DNA of 13,362 bases from Elusimicrobiota bacterium (GTDB lineage: Bacteria; Elusimicrobiota; Elusimicrobia; Elusimicrobiales; UBA9959): contig DAOWCC010000043.1 of assembly GCA_030639665.1 (NCBI GenBank), positions 1-13,362 of the forward strand, in the 5' to 3' direction. The position numbers were made by a program, and so were the translations under genes. Shown in pieces: positions 5,671 through 11,719 of this stretch (its first letter is position 1; each line of letters starts with the position of its first letter). The notes beneath the pieces are model-generated. The model did no database searches, was not told where the DNA came from, and saw only the letters and a program-made list of their open reading frames with translations.

Positions 5671-8125
5671 TAGTTAAGCGCCTTACCCTTTCTTCTTTGA
5701 TTATGGCTTCGATAAAATCTCCAACGGCAAAATCCTTGCAGCCTTCCGTTAATATTCCGCACTCGATATTCTTATCGACTTCTTTAACATCGTCTTTAAC
5801 TCTTTTAAGTCCGGATATTTTTCCTTTACTTACCACTTCTCCGTCCCTTAAAAGACGCATTTCTTGATTCCTTTTTATCTTGCCTTCTCTTACAATACTG
5901 CCGGCAATTCTTCCCGAACTCAAGTCAAAGATTTGAAGAATCTCAGCCTTACCCGTAACAACTTCCACTATTTCAGGCTCTAACAAACCGCTCATTGAAG
6001 CGGTTACATCTTCAAGAAGTTCATAGATAATCTTATAGGTGCGAATTTCAATGCCTTCCACCTTTGCTTTTTCAATAATCTGACTATCCGCTTTAACATG
6101 GAAGCCCATAATTATGGCATTACTCGCTTTCGCCAGCAAAAGATCGGATTCAACTATGTGGCCTATGCCGGAATGGAGTATATGTATGGCAACTTCGGGA
6201 GTGCTCAATCGTTCAAGAGAATCCTTAATGGCCTGCATTGAGCCAAACATATCCGTCTTTAGAACAATATTCAGCGTCTTAAGCAAGTGCTGTTCAACTT
6301 GGGATTTCAGCGATAATAAACTGACATGTTTTTGATGAATAAAAGACTCTTCTTTCTTTATTTGTTTTCTCTTCTCGGAAATTCTGCGAGCATCCTTTTC
6401 GCTCTCCATTACCGTAAGCATGTCTCCTGCATGAGGCAAATGACCTGTAATACCCAAAATCTCACAAGGATAACTTGGGGTTGTAGAGTTCAGAATTTTA
6501 CTATTATCATCCTTCATCGCCCTTATTTTGCCATAGGTCGTACCCACAATAAAAGCATCGCCCGGTTTAATCGTACCGCCAATATTTACTATTGTAGCGA
6601 GATTTCCTCTTTTAGGGTCAAGCTTAGTCTCAATTACGATAGCTTTACCGGCTTTATTGGGATTTCCTTTCAATTCCATCATTTCACTCTGCAGTATAAC
6701 CATATCCAGCAGCTTATCCAAATTAAGTTTCTTTTTAGCCGATATTTCAACCATTATGGTTTTACCGCCCCAGTCTTCTGGAATCAATTCGTAACTTGAA
6801 AGTTCCTGAATAATTTTCTTGGGATCGGAGGTGGGAAGATCGACTTTATTTATCGCGACTATTATCGGAACTCCCGCGGCTTTGGCGTGATTTATGGCCT
6901 CAACCGTCTGCGGCTTAACGCCATCGGCGGCTGAAACGACCAAAATAACAATATCCGTAACTTTAACTCCATGAGCTCTCATAGCGGTAAAAGCCTCGTG
7001 ACCGGGAGTATCTAGAAATGAAATCATTCCCTTGGGAGTTTTCACCATGTAGGCTCCGATATGCTGAGTAATGGCTCCCGATTCCGTAGCTACAATATCT
7101 GATTGCCTTAAAGAGTCAAGAAGCGTGGTTTTACCATGATCAACATGGCCCATTATGGTTACAATGGGAGGCCGTTTTTGCATATCTTTAGGATCGTCTT
7201 CTTTCTCCTCTTCTTCGTCATCCTTATCTTCAAAAATGGGTATTATGTTTAAATCAAAACCATATTCCGCGGCCAATAATTCGGCTACATCAGAATCAAG
7301 CCTTTGGTTTATACTGGCAAAAATTCCCATTTGCATAAGTTTCTTTATTAAATCAACGCTTTTAATGTTCATTTTTTCGGCCAATTCTCTAACTGTAATT
7401 TGAGCTGAAATTTCAATTTTATTGGCTAAATCCGCCGCATCTTCCGGCATTTCCTGAACTTCGGGACCCTTTGTTTCAGACGGAACTATCTGAAGAGTTT
7501 TCGGATGCTTGGCTTTTGGAGTTCTGGGTTTTTTATGGGCGGGCCTGGAACCTTTTTTTGGCGGTTCAAAAAAAGTTTCTTTTTTCTCTTCCACAGGTTT
7601 GACTTTCTTATCTTCTTGTTTTAAGGGAACCTTATCTTCTATCTTTTCCGCCGGTTTTTCAATCAAAGCTTCTTTTTTAGAAGGTTCTTCAACAACTTTC
7701 GGCGCCTTAGCTTTAGGCGGCGCGGGGGAAACTTCAGCATTCTTAGCGGCTTCAGCGGCAATTTTTTCCGCTATTTTCGCGGCTTCCGCGGCTTTTTTTG
7801 CAAGTAATTCATCTTGAATGGCTTTTTCTTCGGCGGCTTTTTCATCAATTTTAGTCTGCAAAGATTCGCTTCTGGATAAGACAAAACCGGGTCTTTTCCT
7901 CGCGCTTCTCGGAGGGGGCAAAGGGCTCGGCTCAGCTTTTTTCACCGAAGTTTTTTTTACCGCAGGTTTGGTTACCTTGGCTTTTTTTACCACAGGCTTC
8001 TTCGCCGCAGTTTTTTTAATTGCGGGTTTTTTAGAAGTTTTAACAACGGTTTTTTTCGCAGATGCCGTCTTTTTTACTTCGATCTTTTCATCAGTTGTTT
8101 TTGTGTCATTCTTTTTTTGAGCCAT
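5663..8125 (-). CDS. infB: translation initiation factor IF-2
   Basis: IF-2 is the GTPase that brings initiator tRNA to the 30S subunit and promotes subunit joining. From ATG 8125 it has 820 residues. Residues 1 to about 220 are low-complexity: Lys/Ala/Pro-rich with repeated KKPAVKK-like blocks, an Ala/Glu/Lys coiled-coil-like stretch and a Pro/Lys region. An IF2_N domain (about 241-293) and an acidic linker (DKDDEEEEKEDD) follow. The GTPase domain has GHVDHGKT (326-333), GAITQHIGAY, DTPGHEAF (372-379), NKVD (426-429) and a SAKKK G5 motif. Domains II, III and IV follow at normal length. ATG 8125 has AGAGG six bases upstream and is preferred over TTG 8131. The start lies 20 bases inside nusA, which indicates coupled translation. 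Confidence 0.97.
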   Translation of the reverse strand: MAQKKNDTKTTDEKIEVKKTASAKKTVVKTSKKPAIKKTAAKKPVVKKAKVTKPAVKKTSVKKAEPSPLPPPRSARKRPGFVLSRSESLQTKIDEKAAEEKAIQDELLAKKAAEAAKIAEKIAAEAAKNAEVSPAPPKAKAPKVVEEPSKKEALIEKPAEKIEDKVPLKQEDKKVKPVEEKKETFFEPPKKGSRPAHKKPRTPKAKHPKTLQIVPSETKGPEVQEMPEDAADLANKIEISAQITVRELAEKMNIKSVDLIKKLMQMGIFASINQRLDSDVAELLAAEYGFDLNIIPIFEDKDDEEEEKEDDPKDMQKRPPIVTIMGHVDHGKTTLLDSLRQSDIVATESGAITQHIGAYMVKTPKGMISFLDTPGHEAFTAMRAHGVKVTDIVILVVSAADGVKPQTVEAINHAKAAGVPIIVAINKVDLPTSDPKKIIQELSSYELIPEDWGGKTIMVEISAKKKLNLDKLLDMVILQSEMMELKGNPNKAGKAIVIETKLDPKRGNLATIVNIGGTIKPGDAFIVGTTYGKIRAMKDDNSKILNSTTPSYPCEILGITGHLPHAGDMLTVMESEKDARRISEKRKQIKKEESFIHQKHVSLLSLKSQVEQHLLKTLNIVLKTDMFGSMQAIKDSLERLSTPEVAIHILHSGIGHIVESDLLLAKASNAIIMGFHVKADSQIIEKAKVEGIEIRTYKIIYELLEDVTASMSGLLEPEIVEVVTGKAEILQIFDLSSGRIAGSIVREGKIKRNQEMRLLRDGEVVSKGKISGLKRVKDDVKEVDKNIECGILTEGCKDFAVGDFIEAIIKEERVRRLTNG

Positions 8126-9398
8126 TTTCAACCTCTTTTAAATTTTCCTTTACATATTTTTTCGCGCCTTCTATAATTTTTTGGGCCGTTTTTTCGCCTA
8201 TCCCCTGAAAAGAAGAAAGGTCTTCAGCCGTAAATCCGGCTAACTTCTTTATATCGGTAATACCCATTTTAACGAGAGTATCCGCCGCTTTCGGGCCCAA
8301 ACCTTCAACTTTTGTTAAATCTCCTACGGCAAGTTCGGTATTTTCCTTAGCTTCTTGCTGTTTTTGACCTTCGGATTTAACTTCTAGATTCCAGCCTGTC
8401 AATCTCGAAACAAGTCTTATATTATTGCCGTCTTTACCTATCGATAAAGCCAACTGATCGTCGGGAACGATAACGGTCGCCCTCTTCTCTTCTTTGCTTT
8501 CCACTCTCACGGAAACAACGGTCGCGGGAGCAAAAGATCTCATAATCATTTGCTGAGTATCATCGGTGTGCGGAATTAAATCAATTCTTTCTCCGCTAAG
8601 TTCATTCATAATCATGCGTATTCTCGAACCTCTCATTCCCACGCAAGCTCCAACGGGATCCACTTTAATGGAATTGCTTCTTACAACCACTTTTGCTCTA
8701 AAACCGGGTTCGCGCACAATCTGAACTATCTCAATAATTTTTTCAGCTATCTCGGGAACTTCAGCCTCAAATAAGCCCTTCAAAAATAAATTTGAAGACC
8801 TGGATAAAATAATCTGCAAACCTCTGTTCTCTTTCTCAACTTGATGAATGATAGCTCTGATTCTCTCATTGGGTGAATAATGCTCTTTTCTCATCTGCTC
8901 GCGATAAGGCATAACGCCTTCAGCTCTGCCCAAATCAACAAAAACATCTCTTCCAACTATGTGATGAACAAGCCCCGTGACTATTTCGCCTTCTCTGGGT
9001 TTGAACTCCTCATAAAGCACTGATTTTTCTATTTCTCTTATTTTTTGGATAAGCACCTGTTTGGCGGTTTGAGCGGCTATTCTTGAAAAATCTTTAATGT
9101 CTACCGGAATTTCAATCTCTTCTCCCATTTTAACATCGGAATAAATCTTCTCAGCTTCCGCGAGAGTTATTTCCAAATCAGAAGTATTAACTTCCTCAAC
9201 TATGGTTTTAACCAGATAACCCATCATCTCGCCGGATTCAGGATCAATACCGGCCACAATTTGCGCCGTTTTACCAAAATATTTACGCAAGGCGGATACC
9301 AAAGCGTCCGAAACAGTTTGAAGAATTTCTTCTTTTTTTATTCCTTTTTCTCTTTCCAATTGCTCTAAAGCGAGCATCAAATCACTTTGTCCTTTCAT
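8106..9398 (-). CDS. nusA: transcription termination/antitermination factor NusA
   Basis: NusA binds RNA polymerase and nascent RNA and modulates pausing, termination and antitermination. The 430 residues show the N-terminal polymerase-binding domain (1 to about 125), an S1 domain (about 136-200), KH1 with GMRGSRI (254-260) and KH2 with SIGKDGNNIRLVSRLTGW (319-336). A C-terminal helix-hairpin-helix module (about 361-416, KVEGLGPKAADTL and GIGEKTAQKI) completes it. ATG 9398 has AGAGG eight bases upstream. rimP precedes it, and infB follows with a 20-base overlap and no ylxR between. In well-studied bacteria NusA controls its own operon. The sequence alone does not show that here. Confidence 0.97.
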   Translation of the reverse strand: MKGQSDLMLALEQLEREKGIKKEEILQTVSDALVSALRKYFGKTAQIVAGIDPESGEMMGYLVKTIVEEVNTSDLEITLAEAEKIYSDVKMGEEIEIPVDIKDFSRIAAQTAKQVLIQKIREIEKSVLYEEFKPREGEIVTGLVHHIVGRDVFVDLGRAEGVMPYREQMRKEHYSPNERIRAIIHQVEKENRGLQIILSRSSNLFLKGLFEAEVPEIAEKIIEIVQIVREPGFRAKVVVRSNSIKVDPVGACVGMRGSRIRMIMNELSGERIDLIPHTDDTQQMIMRSFAPATVVSVRVESKEEKRATVIVPDDQLALSIGKDGNNIRLVSRLTGWNLEVKSEGQKQQEAKENTELAVGDLTKVEGLGPKAADTLVKMGITDIKKLAGFTAEDLSSFQGIGEKTAQKIIEGAKKYVKENLKEVENGSKKE

Positions 9399-9419
9399 AT
9401 TAAAAACCTCTCGTATTTT

Positions 9420-9875
9420 TTAAGATATGCCTTCGGCAGGCTCAATCCTGACTTCGGAGATATCTTCCATTTTAAATTTAAGCTCATTCGACAAAACTAC
9501 GCTTCCGTCTTCAAAACCTTTAAGCACCTCGTGATAAACACGGGATCCTTTGTACGGACTTTTAAGTTTTACTTTAACTTTCTTTCCGGCAAACTTAATA
9601 AAGTCTTTTTCTTTCTTAATCACTCTATCCAAACCCGGAGAAGAAATCTCCAAAATATAGGAATCACCGACTAAATCACTTTCGTCAAAATAAGAGCCTA
9701 TTTTATTGCTCCAATGGCCACATTCATCCAATGTAATGTCCGTCTCGCCCTTTTTATCCATGAATACTTGCAAGAGAGTTTTATTATTAGCTCTTCCAAA
9801 TTTCAAATCTATCAATTCATAGTCTTCTTTTTCCAGAAGACTTTCAATTTCCGCGTTTACTCTATCCTTATCCAC
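9420..9875 (-). CDS. rimP: ribosome maturation factor RimP
   Basis: RimP assists 30S subunit assembly. The 151-residue protein has the N-terminal domain with DYELIDLKFGR (18-28) and the signature ILEISSPGLDR (74-84). The C-terminal SH3-like domain has KKVKVKLKSP and the closing ELKFKMEDISEVRIEP. I place the start at GTG 9875 because GGAG lies six bases upstream and the family begins at about this point. An upstream ATG at 9929 is in frame, but its codons (ELLFFLLKLSFCLL) are encoded by a terminator hairpin and do not resemble RimP. TTG 9887 is a weaker alternative. It is the first gene of the operon and ends 21 bases before nusA. Confidence 0.93.
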   Translation of the reverse strand: MDKDRVNAEIESLLEKEDYELIDLKFGRANNKTLLQVFMDKKGETDITLDECGHWSNKIGSYFDESDLVGDSYILEISSPGLDRVIKKEKDFIKFAGKKVKVKLKSPYKGSRVYHEVLKGFEDGSVVLSNELKFKMEDISEVRIEPAEGIS

Positions 9876-9911
9876 AATAATCTCCAATAAGCAAAAACTT
9901 AATTTTAATAG

Positions 9912-9942
9912 AAAAAAAAGCAGCTCCAACTGAAAGCTACTT
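9912..9942 (-). terminator. intrinsic terminator between allG and rimP
   Basis: On the - strand, AAGTAGCT (9942-9935) pairs with AGCTGCTT (9925-9918), including one G-U pair, around a 9-base loop. The stem runs into eight consecutive T residues (9919-9912). This is a good rho-independent terminator shape. It would end transcripts coming from fdrA-allG about 190-215 bases after the allG stop, or act as an attenuator in the leader of rimP, whose start is 37 bases further on. Confidence 0.75.
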
Positions 9943-9948
9943 CACTAG

Positions 9949-9977
9949 ATACTAGCATTTTGCAGGGGGCAAGGCAA
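9949..9977 (-). promoter_or_regulatory. rimP: candidate sigma-70 type promoter for the rimP operon
   Basis: On the - strand, TTGCCT (9977-9972) and TAGTAT (9954-9949) are separated by 17 bases, and TGC precedes the -10 box as in an extended -10 element. The predicted start would be near 9942, exactly at the terminator hairpin. That makes either a 5'-end hairpin or a leader attenuator. A competing -10 (TAAAAT, 9907-9902) lies downstream of the hairpin with a poorer -35. Confidence 0.35.
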
Positions 9978-9984
9978 ACGGAAG

Positions 9985-10006
9985 GTTGCCCTATTCAAAG
10001 GGCAAC
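9985..10006. repeat. 8-bp perfect hairpin upstream of rimP
   Basis: GTTGCCCT (9985-9992) and AGGGCAAC (9999-10006) form a perfect 8-bp stem with a 6-base loop. There is no T run on either side, so it is not a classical terminator. It directly abuts the 7-base tandem tract starting at 10006 and may belong to that repeat or add to transcription insulation between allG and rimP. Confidence 0.5.
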
Positions 10007-10040
10007 AGACTGCAGGCTACAGGTCTCAGGTCACAGATAA
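10006..10040. repeat. 7-base-period tandem tract (CAGGTCT-like), five units
   Basis: Consecutive heptamers read CAGACTG, CAGGCTA, CAGGTCT, CAGGTCA and CAGATAA. All five share CAG in phase and vary in the last four bases. The tract is non-coding and lies between allG and the rimP leader. Its unit differs from those of the other tracts in the window. Confidence 0.75.
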
Positions 10041-10096
10041 CGAACAAGAAAATAAAAAGGCAAAATCCTTCGCTTAAAATTCCATCCCCGCTATTG

Positions 10097-10136
10097 CCAT
10101 TCCTCTATACTTCCACGCATCCATTCTTCTATAGTT
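10097..10136. repeat. 8-base-period tandem tract ending in the allG stop codon
   Basis: Successive octamers read CCATTCCT, CTATACTT, CCACGCAT, CCATTCTT and CTATAGTT. The consensus is close to CYATNCTT. The last unit contains the allG stop (TAG, 10129-10131 on the - strand), so the tract begins at the very end of the coding sequence and extends into the spacer. Confidence 0.6.
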
Positions 10137-11523
10137 TCTTTGCGAAACCTTCAAAAGCCTTTATAAAAGGCTCGGCAGGCGCGCTTAAAACTCCCGCTCC
10201 CACTTGTCCTATACCCGGTTTTTTATGAGCCACGCCCGTATCTATAAACGGCAGTATTCCTTTTTCCGCCACTTTAATTATATCAATGCCGGTCGGCGAA
10301 CCGCGAAAATCCAAATAAGGGATTTGATATATATTGTTTTCGCCTATGGTTATTTCATACATTTTCAATGTATAAGTTAAAGCGTCAGCCGCCTTTCCGC
10401 CCACAAATTGCACTATGGCGGGAGATGCCGCTATGGCGAAACCGCCAAAGCCGTTTGTTTCCGTAATGGAACTATCGCCGATATCGGGATTGGCGTCAGC
10501 TTTGGAAAATCCCGGAAAATATAAAGCGTCAGGCACGGGAGCTGCGCCGGTAAACCACTTATCTCCGGTTCCTGAAAGCTGAACGCCGAACTCAGTGCCG
10601 TTTCTGGCCATTACAACCGCCAAGCTTGAATCTTTAATATTTCTTCCGGCATCTAAAGAAGCCTTGGCCAAAGCCATTGATAAATTCAAGAAAAAATGGT
10701 CATTGCCATTAATAAAATCCAAAACCTCCGCCGCTATTTGATTATCTTGAGCGGTTTTAATTATTCTCGGAGCAATAATCCTGTAAAAGAGGGAAGTGGC
10801 GGCTCTGTTTCTATTATGAACCTCATCGCCCATATGCAAAGCCTGCGCCGCGATAGCCTTAAGGTCTATTTTGCCGAATTCTTTTACGGCATCTCTTAAT
10901 GCGGGATAAAGAACGGTTTCCATCCATTTCAATCTTTCTATTACATCACTGCTATAAGCCCCATATCTTAAAACCTTTCCAAGCCCTTCATTCATGGTCG
11001 CATAAGCCTTATTGCCGTATTTGTCATTCTTAATAATAAAAACAGGCATTGAAGAGGAAATTATACCCGCCATCGGACCGACTGCGGAATATTCATGGCA
11101 AGGAGCATATTTAATTTTTCCGGAAGCCGCCAATTTTTCAGCTTCTTTATAATTTTTGGCCTTGCCTTCATACATTAAAGCGCAAATAATTCCGCCGCGC
11201 ATTGGGCCGCACATATCCTTCCATTTTATCGGAGGCCCTGAGTGAAGGATTAAATCTTTTTTCATTCCGGGAATAACATTTATCGCTATATCAAGTCCCG
11301 TTAAAACCGGTTTCGCGCTCAAAACTTTGGCAAGAGCTTTTTTATTAGCTTTATCTATTTTGGCGGAATTTTTCTTAACTTTTTCCAGCAGTTTTTGATC
11401 ACTGATTAAAGGCGGTTTGAATTCAGTATTAACGGCTTCAATACCTCCGTCGGTCAATCCTTTCATAAAAGATTCAAGTCCTATATTTACCACTTTAAGT
11501 TTTTCCGTAAAAAGTTTATTCAT
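10129..11523 (-). CDS. allG: AllG/YlbE (DUF1116), putative carbamoyltransferase subunit
   Basis: This protein belongs to the DUF1116 (YlbE) family. In E. coli the YlbE homologue AllG forms oxamate carbamoyltransferase with FdrA (AllF) and YlbF (AllH), turning N-carbamoyl-oxamate and phosphate into oxamate and carbamoyl phosphate. The 464 residues carry VVNIGLESF (11-19), LHSGPPIKWKDMCGPMRG (93-110), PCHEYSAVGPMAGI (141-154), QALHMGDEVHNRN (227-239) and ETNGFGGFA (355-363). ATG 11523 has GGGGAG five bases upstream, and the GGGG comes from a repeat element. fdrA lies directly upstream on the same strand. The VVNIGLESF segment resembles a stretch that E. coli FdrA carries at its own C-terminus. 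No allH or carbamate kinase is visible. The true substrate here may be another ureido compound. Confidence 0.9.
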   Translation of the reverse strand: MNKLFTEKLKVVNIGLESFMKGLTDGGIEAVNTEFKPPLISDQKLLEKVKKNSAKIDKANKKALAKVLSAKPVLTGLDIAINVIPGMKKDLILHSGPPIKWKDMCGPMRGGIICALMYEGKAKNYKEAEKLAASGKIKYAPCHEYSAVGPMAGIISSSMPVFIIKNDKYGNKAYATMNEGLGKVLRYGAYSSDVIERLKWMETVLYPALRDAVKEFGKIDLKAIAAQALHMGDEVHNRNRAATSLFYRIIAPRIIKTAQDNQIAAEVLDFINGNDHFFLNLSMALAKASLDAGRNIKDSSLAVVMARNGTEFGVQLSGTGDKWFTGAAPVPDALYFPGFSKADANPDIGDSSITETNGFGGFAIAASPAIVQFVGGKAADALTYTLKMYEITIGENNIYQIPYLDFRGSPTGIDIIKVAEKGILPFIDTGVAHKKPGIGQVGAGVLSAPAEPFIKAFEGFAKKL

Positions 11524-11528
11524 AAATA

Positions 11529-11534
11529 CTCCCC
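11529..11534 (-). promoter_or_regulatory. allG: allG ribosome-binding site formed by a repeat edge
   Basis: GGGGAG on the - strand lies five bases upstream of the allG ATG. The four G residues are the outermost bases of the 11531-11645 element and AG comes from the flank. This supports ATG 11523 as the start. Confidence 0.65.
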
Positions 11535-11645
11535 ATTAGAAATAGTCCCACAAGGGACTTATATTATTTCAATTCTACTGCAAATCTTAAGTTTTTTCAT
11601 TTCCACATCCTTTATGAAACCTTCACCCGTGTATTTCTAACGGGG
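11531..11645 (-). mobile_element. 115-bp inverted-repeat element between fdrA and allG
   Basis: CCCCATTAGAAATA (11531-11544) and TATTTCTAACGGGG (11632-11645) are inverted copies with one mismatch in 14. Next to the left edge is a hairpin, AGTCCC-ACAA-GGGACT (11544-11559). The interior shares TTCTACTG and AATCTT with the sequence flanking the MITE at 5275-5288. No gene lies inside, though a 13-codon frame (MKKLKICS...) can be read on the - strand. The element fills most of the fdrA-allG spacer, and its GGGG edge forms part of the allG Shine-Dalgarno. Confidence 0.75.
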
Positions 11646-11664
11646 CAAGCCTCCATAAAATTAT

Positions 11665-11716
11665 GTCACCAGTACCCAGTTTCCAGTCACCGGTAAAAAA
11701 CAGTCACCAGTTGCAA
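11665..11716. repeat. 7-base-period tandem tract (GTCACCA-like), seven units
   Basis: Heptamers read GTCACCA, GTACCCA, GTTTCCA, GTCACCG and GTAAAAA. After three extra bases (ACA), GTCACCA and GTTGCAA follow. GT is kept at the start of all seven. The tract sits directly after the fdrA stop and before the 115-bp element. Repeat-like CAGGTAACAGG also occurs within the last fdrA codons. Confidence 0.75.
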
Positions 11717-11719
11717 ATT

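Noticed and set aside
7509..8120. Long + strand open frames opposite the IF-2 N-terminal region, rich in Phe, Ala and Ser.
   Set aside because: They are the antisense of Lys/Ala/Pro-rich IF-2 codons, which lack stops on the other strand. The peptides are low-complexity and match no family, and infB is certain.
9986..10228. An 80-residue + strand frame over the allG 3' end and spacer.
   Set aside because: It is built from the hairpin, two tandem tracts and allG antisense. No family resemblance was seen.
11585..11625. A 13-codon - strand frame (MKKLKICS...) inside the 115-bp element as a leader peptide.
   Set aside because: It is very short, A-rich and lies wholly in a repeat. There is no run of regulatory codons or attenuator structure tied to it.
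11665..11716. Short regular repeats considered as a CRISPR array remnant.
   Set aside because: The period is 7 bases with no spacers, the units are far too short for CRISPR repeats, and no cas gene is present.
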